A stretch of DNA of 64,000 bases from Cellulophaga tyrosinoxydans (GCF_900176415.1 NZ_FWXO01000001.1:294086-358085), one strand, 5' to 3'. Counted from the stretch's first letter, positions 15,638-25,532 are shown. Translations and numbers: made by a program. Notes: generated from the letters alone by a model not told the origin.

Positions 15638-16960
15638 TTAATCTAAAGATATTGGCAAGCCAAAATAGAATTCTAATACTTTTAATCTAAAGATATAATC
15701 GTATTTGGTTCTAACCAACTGCGCTTCAGCGTCATCTACTCTTGCTTGTGACTGACTAAAATCAAAAGAGTTCATTAATCCAACATCAAATCTTTCTTTT
15801 GAATAATTATACGCTAAACGACGAGCGTCGGCAGTTTTCTGTGCTGCTTCATAAGCCTTAGCAAAACTTTTTACATCTACATAAGCTTGATTTATAGTTG
15901 TTTCCAATGCCAACTTATCTTGCTCTAATTGATTGTTTGCTCTATCAATATTAATCTTAGATCGTTTAATATTATTTTTTACACTAAAACCATTGAAAAT
16001 AGGAATACTTAATTGCGCACCGTACGATATACCATCGTTTATCCATAACTGGTCTGTAAAATTTAGATCCTGTTGTTGGCCAGAATACCTAGTATTATAA
16101 TTAAAGAAAGCTCCAAGGCTTGGCAACAATGCACCTTTACTAATTTGTAAATCTTTTTCAGCTATGCCTATGTTTGCTTCCGAAAACTTAATGTCATTTC
16201 TAAAAGTTAAGGCCTTTTCAAAAATTGTTTTCGGTGTATAGGTTAATATTTCTGAAGGTGGAATTTCAAAAGTTTCATCGGCTATATCAAAATTTTCATA
16301 ATCTGTGATTTGAAGCAACTGTGCTAAATTAATTTTTGAAATTAAGATTAGATTCTCCGAGTTCACTATTTGTTGTTCTTGATTAGCTACCGTAGCTTCA
16401 ATTTCCAATAAATCACCACTTGGAACCACCCCAGCATCTACCAACTCCTTTGTGCGTTTTAAATCTTGCTGTGTAACATTGTATTGAGCTTTAAAAACAC
16501 GTAATGACTCCTTATTTGATAATACTTGCAAATAAGAATTTGCTACGTTTAAACGTATATCATCTTTTAAATTATCTAAACGATATTGACTGGCAATTGC
16601 GTTTAATTTTGCACGATTAAGCCTGTGAATATTACGCAAACCATCGAACAACGTTACATTTGATGATATCCCTCCAGAAGCTGTAAAAATTGTAGTTGTT
16701 ACAGCCTGATTTGTGGTAGGATCAAAAGACAATCCTGTATTACCAGATACCGTAGAAGATGCATTTAAACTAGGAATAAAGTCGCCAATAGCGTCTGATT
16801 TTTCAAGATGAATTGTTTCCAAATCAAGCTCAAACTGCTCTATGGTTAAGTTGTTATCTACAGCATAAGCAACACATTCCTCTAATGTCCACTTTTTTGA
16901 TTGCCCAAAAGACAATGCGACTGAAAATAATAGTAAGGTTAATATGATTTTAAATTTCAT
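15638..16960 (-). CDS. TolC-family outer-membrane efflux protein
   Basis: 440 aa outer-membrane channel protein. It has a signal peptide (to about residue 19, SFGQ), then the TolC start WTLEECVAYAVDNNLTIEQ, two OEP repeats with long helices (DIRLNVANSYLQVLSNKESL; AYVDVKSFAKAYEAAQKTAD) and the second-half signature YNYSKERFDVGLMNSFDFSQ. It is the last gene of the efflux operon (44 nt after the HlyD gene) and is the only outer-membrane channel gene there, so it probably serves both permease/adaptor sets. Confidence 0.94.
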   Translation of the reverse strand: MKFKIILTLLLFSVALSFGQSKKWTLEECVAYAVDNNLTIEQFELDLETIHLEKSDAIGDFIPSLNASSTVSGNTGLSFDPTTNQAVTTTIFTASGGISSNVTLFDGLRNIHRLNRAKLNAIASQYRLDNLKDDIRLNVANSYLQVLSNKESLRVFKAQYNVTQQDLKRTKELVDAGVVPSGDLLEIEATVANQEQQIVNSENLILISKINLAQLLQITDYENFDIADETFEIPPSEILTYTPKTIFEKALTFRNDIKFSEANIGIAEKDLQISKGALLPSLGAFFNYNTRYSGQQQDLNFTDQLWINDGISYGAQLSIPIFNGFSVKNNIKRSKINIDRANNQLEQDKLALETTINQAYVDVKSFAKAYEAAQKTADARRLAYNYSKERFDVGLMNSFDFSQSQARVDDAEAQLVRTKYDYIFRLKVLEFYFGLPISLD

Positions 16961-17004
16961 GTGATCCTTGTTTTTTGATTGTTTACTTTTTATCGATGAA
17001 ATTA

Positions 17005-18135
17005 TTATTTCTTCTCTTCTTCTTCGTCAACATTTTTCTTTATTGGCTCAGTTTTATTCCAAATTTTAACTTTATCTTTTTCAGTCAATCCAGATACAAC
17101 TTCAACATTTACGCCATCAGAGATTCCTATTTTAATATCTCTTCTTTCAAATTTTTGATCTCCAACGGACACCTCGACGTATGGCATGTCGGTTACTTTA
17201 TCAAACTGCAAAAGTGCTTCAGGAATTACTAACACATTTTCTTTACTTTCTAATACCAAAGATGCATTAGCACTATACCCAGCTCTAATCAAAACATCAT
17301 CATCAACATCTACTTCTCCCTCTATTTTAAACTGTACTGCTCCAGATTCTTCAACCCCTTTTGGTGCAATAAATCTTAACTTGGCATTAAATTTTTTGTC
17401 TTCTATAGCTCCTAAATTTATTTCTAATGGAGTACCCACTTTTAATTTGCCAACTTCGCCTTCATCCACTTTACCTTCAAAAATCATTTTTGATAAATCT
17501 GCTATAGTTGCGATTGTGGTACCGTCATTAAAGTTATTACTTTGTATTACCTGATCGCCTTCTTTTACTGGTATTTCTAAAATAGTACCAGAAACGGTAG
17601 CTCTAATATTGGTATTTGCTGTAGATGAACCTCCGGCAGATCCTTTACGAATAATTTGATAATCTGCTTGTGCATTATTCAGTTCTTGAGTTGCCTGATT
17701 ATATTGCAATTGTAAATTATTGAAATCTTGACTTGAAATTACGCCTTTTTCAAAAAGAGCCTTATTTCTGTCAAATTCTATTTTAGCATTATTTACGGAT
17801 AATTGGGCATTTCTTACTCTACCACTTGCTTGGTTTAATGACTGTTCGTTAGGTACTACCTTAATTTTTGCAATTAAGTCTCCTGCCTTAACTTTTACAC
17901 CTTCCTCAAGATACACTTCTTCAATAATCCCTGATATTTGAGGCTTTATAGCAATTTCGTCTTCAGGCACTACTTTACCCGTTGCCACCGTTTTCTTTTC
18001 TATATTAGAAATGAATGGCTGCTGTGTATCATAAGTAATTGCAGACTTACTATTTGTTTTAATAAAGAACATTGCTGCCCACAAAGCTGCTAATACTAGA
18101 ACAACGATTATAACGTATTTTAATGCTTTTTTCAT
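17005..18135 (-). CDS. MacA/HlyD-type periplasmic adaptor (second module)
   Basis: 376 aa membrane-fusion protein with one N-terminal membrane helix (about 5-25). A biotinyl-lipoyl-like half motif (SGIIEEVYLEEGVKVKAGD) is followed by a helical hairpin (about 90-160), the returning lipoyl half (ATVSGTILEIPVKEGDQVIQ) and beta-barrel domains. It would link the inner-membrane permeases to TolC. It is clearly paralogous to the adaptor at 21491-22603: both share TG-x6-E-x-x-IKP, the segment AKIKVVPN / AKIKIVPN and the closing VxVWNK / IKVWNK region. It is 32 nt downstream of the permease gene. Confidence 0.93.
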   Translation of the reverse strand: MKKALKYVIIVVLVLAALWAAMFFIKTNSKSAITYDTQQPFISNIEKKTVATGKVVPEDEIAIKPQISGIIEEVYLEEGVKVKAGDLIAKIKVVPNEQSLNQASGRVRNAQLSVNNAKIEFDRNKALFEKGVISSQDFNNLQLQYNQATQELNNAQADYQIIRKGSAGGSSTANTNIRATVSGTILEIPVKEGDQVIQSNNFNDGTTIATIADLSKMIFEGKVDEGEVGKLKVGTPLEINLGAIEDKKFNAKLRFIAPKGVEESGAVQFKIEGEVDVDDDVLIRAGYSANASLVLESKENVLVIPEALLQFDKVTDMPYVEVSVGDQKFERRDIKIGISDGVNVEVVSGLTEKDKVKIWNKTEPIKKNVDEEEEKK

Positions 18136-18167
18136 TTGTGATATATTTACTTTTATGTTGGTTTAGT

Positions 18168-19430
18168 TTACTCTTCTCTTAATGCATCAATAGGCTTTAT
18201 ACTTACTGCTCTTTGCGCCGGTATTAATCCTATTAAAGTACCTAGTATTATCATAATGGCCAAGGCTCCTAGTACATAAGGAATTGGCAATGTTGGATTG
18301 GTATATGGAAAATCTGTTCCTTGGGTTAAAACATCAATTAGTTTTAGCACGCCTGCTCCTAAGATTATTCCTAAAATTCCTGCTATTACAGTTAAAAAAA
18401 CTGATTCTAATATTATTTGGTTACGCACCTCTGCTGGAGTTGCCCCTAGAGCGCGTCGTACTCCAAGTTCTTTAGTACGTTCCTTTACAGATATCAATAA
18501 TATATTTCCAATACTTATCACCCCGGCTAAAATTGTTGCAATTCCAACGATCAGCGACAAAAAGGTAAGTCCTTTAGCGAAACCAGTAATTCTATTAAAT
18601 ATTTCTCCAAGATTGAATGCTCCAAATGCTCGTTCATCCTTTGGGTTTACCTTATGAATGCTTTTCAATACATTTTTAACATTGGTTTCTGCCTGTACTA
18701 CATCGGCATCATTATACGCCGCAATTGTTAACCAATCCACGTTATCCCCTGTATTATATAGTTTTTTAAAGGTAGTGTAAGGAATATAAATATCTGTATC
18801 ACTTTCAAAACCACCGCCAGGCACAAATTTATGTACACCTATAATCTGAAAATAAATATTATCTACCTTGATAAAATTTCCTATTGGATTTTCATCCTTC
18901 TCAAAAAGATCTTGTTGCGTTCTTTCGCCAATAACAGCAACTTTTCTGGCTTGCTGAATATCTTCATCATTTATAAAACGTCCACCATCATAAATCTTTT
19001 TTGTGGCAATTTTGGTGTATACCGGATAATCTCCATAAACAGGAGAAGTACTAGACTTCATCCCTTTTACAACACTTGCTGGCGAACCATCAAATACTCC
19101 TTTTGCATTTCTTGGAGCTATATATTGTATTTCGGGCAATCTATTTTGCAAGGTAGCAACATCCGATAATTTTAGTTGCAACTGACGATCTGTTTTATAA
19201 CCTTCATAAGGCATACTCGTACTTTGCGCCCAAACAAACATACTGTTCATGGCTACACTCTCAAAAGCGCGTTCAAATCCGTTATCCAATCCTTTTGCGG
19301 CACCGGCAAGTGCTATATAAATAAAAATACCCCAAAGAACCCCAATAATTGTAATTGCTGTTCTGGTTTTATTTTTACCAATAGAACCAAATATTTCTTG
19401 CCAAGTATTACTATCAAATATAAATTTCAT
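18168..19430 (-). CDS. MacB-type ABC permease, class B, second module
   Basis: 420 aa FtsX/MacB-like permease without an ATPase domain. One N-terminal membrane helix (IGVLWGIFIYIALAGAAKGL) is followed by a large periplasmic MacB_PCD domain (about 50-250) and three C-terminal helices (TFLSLIVGIATILAGVISIG, VFLTVIAGILGIILGAGVL, VLGALAIMIILGTLIGLIPA). The coupling segment KERTKELGVRRALGATPAEV contacts the ATPase. It resembles the permease at 22660-23919 more than its immediate neighbour, as judged from the N-terminal segment. It begins 1 nt after the upstream permease ends, so translation is probably coupled. Confidence 0.93.
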   Translation of the reverse strand: MKFIFDSNTWQEIFGSIGKNKTRTAITIIGVLWGIFIYIALAGAAKGLDNGFERAFESVAMNSMFVWAQSTSMPYEGYKTDRQLQLKLSDVATLQNRLPEIQYIAPRNAKGVFDGSPASVVKGMKSSTSPVYGDYPVYTKIATKKIYDGGRFINDEDIQQARKVAVIGERTQQDLFEKDENPIGNFIKVDNIYFQIIGVHKFVPGGGFESDTDIYIPYTTFKKLYNTGDNVDWLTIAAYNDADVVQAETNVKNVLKSIHKVNPKDERAFGAFNLGEIFNRITGFAKGLTFLSLIVGIATILAGVISIGNILLISVKERTKELGVRRALGATPAEVRNQIILESVFLTVIAGILGIILGAGVLKLIDVLTQGTDFPYTNPTLPIPYVLGALAIMIILGTLIGLIPAQRAVSIKPIDALREE

Positions 19431-19431
19431 A

Positions 19432-20661
19432 TTACTCGTCTCTTAGTGCTACAATTGGTTTAATTTTAGATGCTCTTCTCGCGGGCACATAGCCAGCAAT
19501 CCCTCCACAAACTATCAACACAATGGTGGCGAAAATTGCTACTCCAATATTTATATATGGATTGGTAATAAAATAATCGTCTAATGATTTCCCTAATGAA
19601 CTTAGCACGCCAATACCTATCATCATACCAACAAATCCAGATACTGTTGTAATGAAGATAGATTCTAGTAGAATTGTTCCTATGACAGATTTTGGTGTTG
19701 CACCTAAAGCCTTTCGGATACCTAATTCTTTAGTACGTTCTTTAACCACAAACACCATAATATTGCTAATACCAATTATTCCGGCTATGATTGTACCAAA
19801 AGCTACTAATGAAACAATCCATTGTAAAACCACAGCTAATTGTTGATTCTGTTTTAATTGGTCCGCAATGTTTCGCACAAATATTCCATTTTTATCTTGT
19901 GGACTTATGTACTTTTTGCTTCTTAAAAACTTTTCTAAACTGCTTTGAAAAGCCATTGCACCAGTATATCCTATTTCCGGTTTAAAGCCAATTACTATTT
20001 GGTCTATTTTGTCAGTGTTTTTTTCAATAAGCTGTCTGGTGGTATATGGAATATAAATAGTCCGCTCTTCGTTATCTCCTCCGTCATCTTGAAAAACACC
20101 AACAACTTTAAAAGAACTTCCAGAAATATCAATAAACTCACCAATAGGATTTTTGTCTTTGAACAAATCTTGCCCTACTAATCTTCCTATAACCGCTATT
20201 TTTGATTTTTCTTGAATATCACTTTCATTGATATAACGTCCAAACATTATAATTGTCTTCTCATTTAATTGATGCGAAGGTGCAACAGCTCGGGTAGTAT
20301 AATTATTAGATTCATTATTATATTTAACCAATCCGCTTCTAGATATTCTTGGGGTTATATATTCCAGAAACATTGGAAAATCTTTTTTGATGTCTGCTAA
20401 ATCGCTATTATCAAACTCGATTCTACGGTTTGCCTTATAGCCTTGATAAGGAACCGTTGTTCTCCCTGGGAAAATAAAGAAAACATTGGTAGCGTCATCG
20501 CCAAAAAATTTATTAAAAGTATTTGTAAGGCCATTGCCAAAACCAAAAAGGACAACAAAAATAAAGATACCAATGGCTACGGTAAACCCAGACAAAAAAG
20601 TCCGTAGTTTATTTTTTTGAATGGTTTCAAATATTTCTTGCCAGTTATCTCTACTAAACAT
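19432..20661 (-). CDS. MacB-type ABC permease, class A, second module
   Basis: 409 aa permease with the same layout: N-terminal helix (KLRTFLSGFTVAIGIFIFVV), MacB_PCD periplasmic domain, coupling motif KERTKELGIRKALGATPKSV and three C-terminal helices. The N-terminal pattern KNKLRTFLSG / GFGNGL pairs it with the permease at 23934-25181 rather than with its direct neighbour. The start codon overlaps the end of the ATPase gene by 8 nt, so the two are tightly co-expressed. Confidence 0.93.
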   Translation of the reverse strand: MFSRDNWQEIFETIQKNKLRTFLSGFTVAIGIFIFVVLFGFGNGLTNTFNKFFGDDATNVFFIFPGRTTVPYQGYKANRRIEFDNSDLADIKKDFPMFLEYITPRISRSGLVKYNNESNNYTTRAVAPSHQLNEKTIIMFGRYINESDIQEKSKIAVIGRLVGQDLFKDKNPIGEFIDISGSSFKVVGVFQDDGGDNEERTIYIPYTTRQLIEKNTDKIDQIVIGFKPEIGYTGAMAFQSSLEKFLRSKKYISPQDKNGIFVRNIADQLKQNQQLAVVLQWIVSLVAFGTIIAGIIGISNIMVFVVKERTKELGIRKALGATPKSVIGTILLESIFITTVSGFVGMMIGIGVLSSLGKSLDDYFITNPYINIGVAIFATIVLIVCGGIAGYVPARRASKIKPIVALRDE

Positions 20662-21355
20662 ATTGTGATGCTCTTACTTGCTCAATTTTTTTATCTTCTA
20701 CGATTACACCATCTTTTAAATGCACAATTCGCTTACACATATCTGCAATATCAGGTTCGTGAGTTACCACCAAAATGGTATTTCCGGCATCGTTAATTTT
20801 TTGAATTAGATCCATAACCTCGTAAGAAGTTTTACTATCTAAAGCTCCAGTAGGTTCATCAGCCAACAACACTTTTGGCTCTGCCGCCATAGCACGTGCA
20901 ATAGCTACACGCTGTTTTTGACCCCCTGAAAGTTCACTTGGTAGATGTGTAGCCCATTCTTTTAGGCCTACTTGTTCTAAATATTTTAAGGCTTTTTCAT
21001 GGCGTTCTTTACGCCCAACTTTTTGATAGTACAGTGGCAATGCTACATTCTCAACAGCACTTTTGTAATTAATTAAATTAAAGGACTGAAAAATGAATCC
21101 TAAAAATTTATTTCTATACTGCGCTGCTTTAGTTTCATTTAAATTTTTAATTGGAACTCCATCTAGATCGTATGAACCTTCATCCAACTCATCTAACATT
21201 CCTAAAATATTAAGTAATGTAGATTTTCCTGATCCTGAAGAACCCATAATTGCAACTAGTTCACCTTCTTCAACAGAAAAATTTATCCCTTTTAATACAT
21301 GAAGGGAATTGCTTCCCATTTTATATGATTTATGAAGATTTTTTATTTCAATCAT
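20654..21355 (-). CDS. LolD/MacB-type ABC transporter ATP-binding protein
   Basis: 233 aa ATPase, the only one in the eight-gene operon. Walker A is GSSGSGKST (38-46), the signature is LSGGQ (142-146), Walker B is VLLADE (162-167), and the H-loop is VVTHEPD. The subfamily is the MacB/LolD/FtsE group that powers mechanotransmission permeases. It should drive the permeases at 18168-20661, and probably those at 22660-25181 too, as no other ATPase gene is present. A 135-nt gap separates it from the upstream adaptor gene. Confidence 0.95.
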   Translation of the reverse strand: MIEIKNLHKSYKMGSNSLHVLKGINFSVEEGELVAIMGSSGSGKSTLLNILGMLDELDEGSYDLDGVPIKNLNETKAAQYRNKFLGFIFQSFNLINYKSAVENVALPLYYQKVGRKERHEKALKYLEQVGLKEWATHLPSELSGGQKQRVAIARAMAAEPKVLLADEPTGALDSKTSYEVMDLIQKINDAGNTILVVTHEPDIADMCKRIVHLKDGVIVEDKKIEQVRASQYV

Positions 21356-21490
21356 GGTTGCTTTGTTAATTGTTTGGATTTTTACTCCGTCTGTTAGACT
21401 TACTCCTTTTGTATATGTTACAAGATTAAATCAAAAAATTATGTTAAAATCTTGAATGCGTTATAATCATTGGACATTTACTCTATAATA

Positions 21491-22603
21491 TTAATCATTA
21501 TTCTCGACTGACTCAATTTTATTCCAGACTTTTATTTTATCATTTAATGATAAACCCGATTTAATTTCCACATTTATTCCGTCACTAATACCTAATTCTA
21601 TGTCTTTACGTTCAAATTTTTGTTCCCCTGTTTCTATTTCAACGAATGGTTTTTTTGTTTTATCATCATACTGAATCAATGCCTCTTTTATAGAAAGCAC
21701 ACTGTCTACCTTTGCTAATATAATTGATGCATTAGCACTTAATCCTGCTCTAATAAAAACCGAATCTTGCTTTTTTAATGTTCCTTTAATCTCGAACTGT
21801 ATAGCGCCATTTTCTGCTTTACCCTTTGGAGCTATATAATCCAAAACAGCTGGAAAAACTTTATTTTCAATTGCGCCAACTGTAATTTCTAATGGTAAAT
21901 TCTCTTTTACTTTCCCAACTTCAGATTCATCAATTTTACCTTCAAAAATCATTTTGTCCACATCAGCAATAGCAGCTATAGTGGTTCCTTCATTAAAATT
22001 ATTGCTTTCTATAACTTGATTCCCTACTTCCACAGGCACATCTAAAACCATCCCATTTACGGTAGATCTAATTAAGGTGTTTGCTGAATTACCAAACCCT
22101 TTTGTAGTTCCAGTTTTTACAATATCATACCTTTTATTTGCCGCATTGTATGATTGTCGCGCCTGATCGTATGCTACTTCTGCCCGCTCTAAATCTACTT
22201 TTGAAATTACTCCTTTTTGAAATAAAGCATTTTGACGCTCGTAGTTTCTCTTTTGATCATCTAGACCAATTATAGCTCCGTCAATAGCATTTTTAGCATC
22301 ATTAAGCGCATTTAAATTCGGCACAATTTTAATTTTAGCCAAAAGATCTCCTGATTTTACATAATCGCCACCTTCCACATATATTTCTTCAATTACTCCA
22401 GAAATATTAGGTTTTATAAGCACCTCTTCCAACGGCAAAATGCTACCAGTGGCAACGGTTTTTTTAATTATAGTTTGCGTTGATGGTTTTTCTGTCTCAT
22501 AAGTTATCGGGTCTTCTGCATTTTTTTGGTATAAATAATACATTGCACCCCCAAAGCAGACAACTATTAAAAGTAAAATAATAATGGTTACTCGTTTTTT
22601 CAT
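21491..22603 (-). CDS. MacA/HlyD-type periplasmic adaptor (first module)
   Basis: 370 aa membrane-fusion protein: N-terminal helix (about 5-24, IIILLLIVVCFGGAMYYLY), lipoyl half motif (SGVIEEIYVEGGDYVKSGDL), helical hairpin (about 88-155), second lipoyl half (STVNGMVLDVPVEVGNQVIE) and beta-barrel domains. Paralogue of the adaptor at 17005-18135. It lies 56 nt after the upstream permease gene and 135 nt before the ATPase gene. Confidence 0.93.
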   Translation of the reverse strand: MKKRVTIIILLLIVVCFGGAMYYLYQKNAEDPITYETEKPSTQTIIKKTVATGSILPLEEVLIKPNISGVIEEIYVEGGDYVKSGDLLAKIKIVPNLNALNDAKNAIDGAIIGLDDQKRNYERQNALFQKGVISKVDLERAEVAYDQARQSYNAANKRYDIVKTGTTKGFGNSANTLIRSTVNGMVLDVPVEVGNQVIESNNFNEGTTIAAIADVDKMIFEGKIDESEVGKVKENLPLEITVGAIENKVFPAVLDYIAPKGKAENGAIQFEIKGTLKKQDSVFIRAGLSANASIILAKVDSVLSIKEALIQYDDKTKKPFVEIETGEQKFERKDIELGISDGINVEIKSGLSLNDKIKVWNKIESVENND

Positions 22604-22659
22604 TTTAAGTTGATTTAATTGCGACTATTGTCGTGATTTTTGATTGATTAATTTTATAT

Positions 22660-23919
22660 CTATTCTGCCCTTAAAGCATCAATAGGTTTTACTTTTATTG
22701 CACTTTGTGCGGGAATAAATCCTGCCAGCAAACCTGAAACTACTAGTATTACTAAAGCAGTTACCACCACACCAACACTAACACTTGGGTTTAAAAACAT
22801 ATCTACTGGCCCTACTGAATCTAACAATGTATTTATACCGTAAATAAATAATGCACCCATTATAATACCAGCCATTCCAGAGATAATAGTTAAAAATATA
22901 GACTCCATTAATATTTGTAATTTAATAGACCAAGGGTCTTCTCCTAAAGCTCTTCGAATACCTATTTCTTTTGTTCGCTCTTTTACTACAATCAACATTA
23001 TATTACTTACGCCAATAATCCCAGAAATAAGCACAAGAATCCCAACGAAATATGCAATTAATCGCATAGCAACAAATAAACTCTCTACCCTATTATATTG
23101 CTCGTACAAATCAAAATTACCAATAGCCCTTGTGTCCTCCGGATGGATTTTTCGATTGGTTTTCATTAAGCTTATGATGTCTTCTTTTAAATTAGTTATC
23201 GATGCTCCGTCTACGGCTGTAATTGCCATCCATCCTACATCGTTTCCTCTATTAAAGGCTTGTGAGAAAGCTGAAAATGGTACAAATATTTCTTTCTGCC
23301 CTTCTTCCCCATCACCATTATTACTTTTCTTTTTATAGGTGCCGACCACCATAAAATTTACACCTTGAATTTTTATATAAGAACCTAATACCTCCTCATC
23401 TTTTTCATATAAAGCAGTTTTAACGCCATCACCAATAATGGCAATTTTTCGTTTCTCATTGATGTCTGATTGATTTATAAAACGTCCAGAAGTTATCATC
23501 ATTGGATCTTGTTTTATAATTTCAGGGTAATCACCATACACATTAAACGCACCAACTTTTATTCCGCGCACCACATTATTACCGCCTCTAAAACCTCCTA
23601 ATTGATTTCTAGGAGAAATAAAACGAAGGTTAGGGATATTCTCCCAAAGCGATGCTACATCTTCTATTTTAAAATTGAATCGTCTACCTTTTGGCAATCC
23701 TTGATATTCTTTCGAAGTAGCCTGCGACCACATAAACATAGTATTGGTTGCTATATCTCCAAAATCAGTTTTAATACCATTTTCCAATCCTTTTCCTGCC
23801 GCCAATAAGATTATTAGAATAAGTATCCCCCAAAAAACACCAAAGGCAGTTAGAATAGTTCTAAACATGTTACTTGTTAGAACCTCGATAATTTCCTTCC
23901 ACCGATCTTTATTAAACAT
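22660..23919 (-). CDS. MacB-type ABC permease, class B, first module
   Basis: 419 aa permease lacking an ATPase domain: N-terminal helix (FGVFWGILILIILLAAGKGL), periplasmic MacB_PCD domain (about 50-255), coupling motif KERTKEIGIRRALGEDPWSI, and three C-terminal helices. It is closest in pattern to the permease at 18168-19430. It starts 14 nt after the preceding permease gene ends. Confidence 0.93.
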   Translation of the reverse strand: MFNKDRWKEIIEVLTSNMFRTILTAFGVFWGILILIILLAAGKGLENGIKTDFGDIATNTMFMWSQATSKEYQGLPKGRRFNFKIEDVASLWENIPNLRFISPRNQLGGFRGGNNVVRGIKVGAFNVYGDYPEIIKQDPMMITSGRFINQSDINEKRKIAIIGDGVKTALYEKDEEVLGSYIKIQGVNFMVVGTYKKKSNNGDGEEGQKEIFVPFSAFSQAFNRGNDVGWMAITAVDGASITNLKEDIISLMKTNRKIHPEDTRAIGNFDLYEQYNRVESLFVAMRLIAYFVGILVLISGIIGVSNIMLIVVKERTKEIGIRRALGEDPWSIKLQILMESIFLTIISGMAGIIMGALFIYGINTLLDSVGPVDMFLNPSVSVGVVVTALVILVVSGLLAGFIPAQSAIKVKPIDALRAE

Positions 23920-23933
23920 AGCTAACTATTTTC

Positions 23934-25181
23934 TTATTCATCTCGTAGTGCATCTATAGTGTGAATACTTGCTGCTCGCCATGCTGGAAAAAAACCGGCT
24001 ACCGCGCCTGCTATAACCAAAAGAAAAACTGTTGCGAGGGCTACGTTAAAATCAACAGAAGGATTAACAATATAATCTACTTCAATATTAGGGCCTACAA
24101 TTTCTAATAAACCCATGCTAAATATTAATCCAGTAAATCCTGAAATTGCGGTAACAAAAATAGCTTCATGTATGATCATACCAATAATAGACCATGGTTT
24201 GGCGCCCAGTGCTTTTCTAATTCCAATTTCTTTGGTACGTTCTTTTACCACAATAAGCATTATATTACTTACGCCAACAACACCCGCTATTATAGTGCAT
24301 ACCCCAACAAACCAAAAGAAAAATTTTATATTCCCTGTAAGACTATAGTACCGTTTAGCCTCTTCCATGGGATTAAAAATTCCCACACCACCTTCATCAT
24401 CAGGGGCAATAGTATGTTTTTGCTTTAGGTACGTTTCTACCTTATTTTTAAATGCTATAGATTGTGCAACAGCTTGATCAAAATCTTCGACTGGCGGTAA
24501 AGAAAACACTAGGTTATCTAATTTATCAGCACCATTAAAGACTTTTTGAGCAGTTGATATTGGAATAAAAATACGGTTCTCTTCTTGATCCCCAGCCTTA
24601 TCTTTATAAACACCAACAATAGTAAAAGGAATATCTGAAATTTTGATTGTCTCACCAACGGGATTATCAATTGTCTTAAATGCTTCTTTTTTAATTTTAG
24701 CACTTATAATAGCCACTTTTCTAGATTGATTCTCGTCTTCTTCGTTTAAAAAACGACCAAAAACCATAGATTCATTTTCTAAAAACTGCACTTCGCTTGT
24801 TGTTCCAAGAACTTGATAAATTAAAGCATCATTGCCATAAGTCGTGGTAATATTTTGTGGACGATAGAATCTAGATTTGTTTTCAATATTCAAATCCATT
24901 TTATCGACTATTGTAGTGTAGTCTTCATTTCTAAACTGAATTTGTCTACCAGGATTTAGGCCTTTATATTCTTTTTGGGTAGTTTGGGTCCATATCCAAA
25001 CACTTGTAGCGGCATCACTTTCAAATTCTTGTGCAATACCATTTTGCATGCCTTGCCCAAAACCCAGTAATATTACCAGAATAAAAATACCTGAAGCTAC
25101 AGAAAGCCCAGTAAGAAATGTGCGTAATTTATTCTTGCGAATAGTATCAAAAATTTCCTGCCATCTTTCTAAATCGAACAT
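23934..25181 (-). CDS. MacB-type ABC permease, class A, first module
   Basis: First gene of the efflux operon, 415 aa. The frame extends to a TTG at 25223, but ATG 25181 gives the family N-terminus MFDLERWQEIFDTIRKNKLR, matching the class A paralogue (MFSRDNWQEIFETIQKNKLR). Layout: N-terminal helix, MacB_PCD periplasmic domain, coupling motif KERTKEIGIRKALGAKPWSI and three C-terminal helices. The substrate is not evident. Exporters of this type move peptides, lipoproteins, antibiotics or siderophores. Confidence 0.93.
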   Translation of the reverse strand: MFDLERWQEIFDTIRKNKLRTFLTGLSVASGIFILVILLGFGQGMQNGIAQEFESDAATSVWIWTQTTQKEYKGLNPGRQIQFRNEDYTTIVDKMDLNIENKSRFYRPQNITTTYGNDALIYQVLGTTSEVQFLENESMVFGRFLNEEDENQSRKVAIISAKIKKEAFKTIDNPVGETIKISDIPFTIVGVYKDKAGDQEENRIFIPISTAQKVFNGADKLDNLVFSLPPVEDFDQAVAQSIAFKNKVETYLKQKHTIAPDDEGGVGIFNPMEEAKRYYSLTGNIKFFFWFVGVCTIIAGVVGVSNIMLIVVKERTKEIGIRKALGAKPWSIIGMIIHEAIFVTAISGFTGLIFSMGLLEIVGPNIEVDYIVNPSVDFNVALATVFLLVIAGAVAGFFPAWRAASIHTIDALRDE

Positions 25182-25302
25182 ATAGTCGCTATTGGTTGGT
25201 GTGCTTTGTAAAGAAAAACACAAGTCGTCAATAGTATAGACTAAAAGAAATAGACCTTTGTTACAGTAAAAACATTAAAAAAATGTTAAAAAAAGAAGTG
25301 GA

Positions 25303-25515
25303 TTAATTCTTCATCTTTTTATAAACGAAATAAAACAATACGCCCACCAAAATGTAAGGGATTGCCATTAAGTAAACAATACCATTATTAATACCCTCTG
25401 CAGTACCTTTACCTTCTTCGCTTTCCAAAACAGCACGGCACATAGCACATTGCCCAAAAGATATTATTGGGAAGCATATAAAAACAAAAAAGAGCCTAAT
25501 TATTTTATTTTTCAT
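25303..25515 (-). CDS. Small CxxC membrane protein in oxidase assembly operon
   Basis: 70 aa from ATG 25515; the frame is open to 25599 but that region overlaps the DUF420 gene and has no signal. A signal peptide (about 1-22, ending SFGQ) is followed directly by CAMC (Cys23, Cys26), a charged stretch, and one membrane helix (about 45-64) with a basic tail, so the CxxC would face the periplasm. I do not recognise a named family. It lies 17 nt after the DUF420 gene and ends the SCO-containing gene set, so a role in copper or heme delivery or redox assembly is an inference from position and motif. Confidence 0.75.
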   Translation of the reverse strand: MKNKIIRLFFVFICFPIISFGQCAMCRAVLESEEGKGTAEGINNGIVYLMAIPYILVGVLFYFVYKKMKN

Positions 25516-25532
25516 CAGATTGCATCTCAGAA

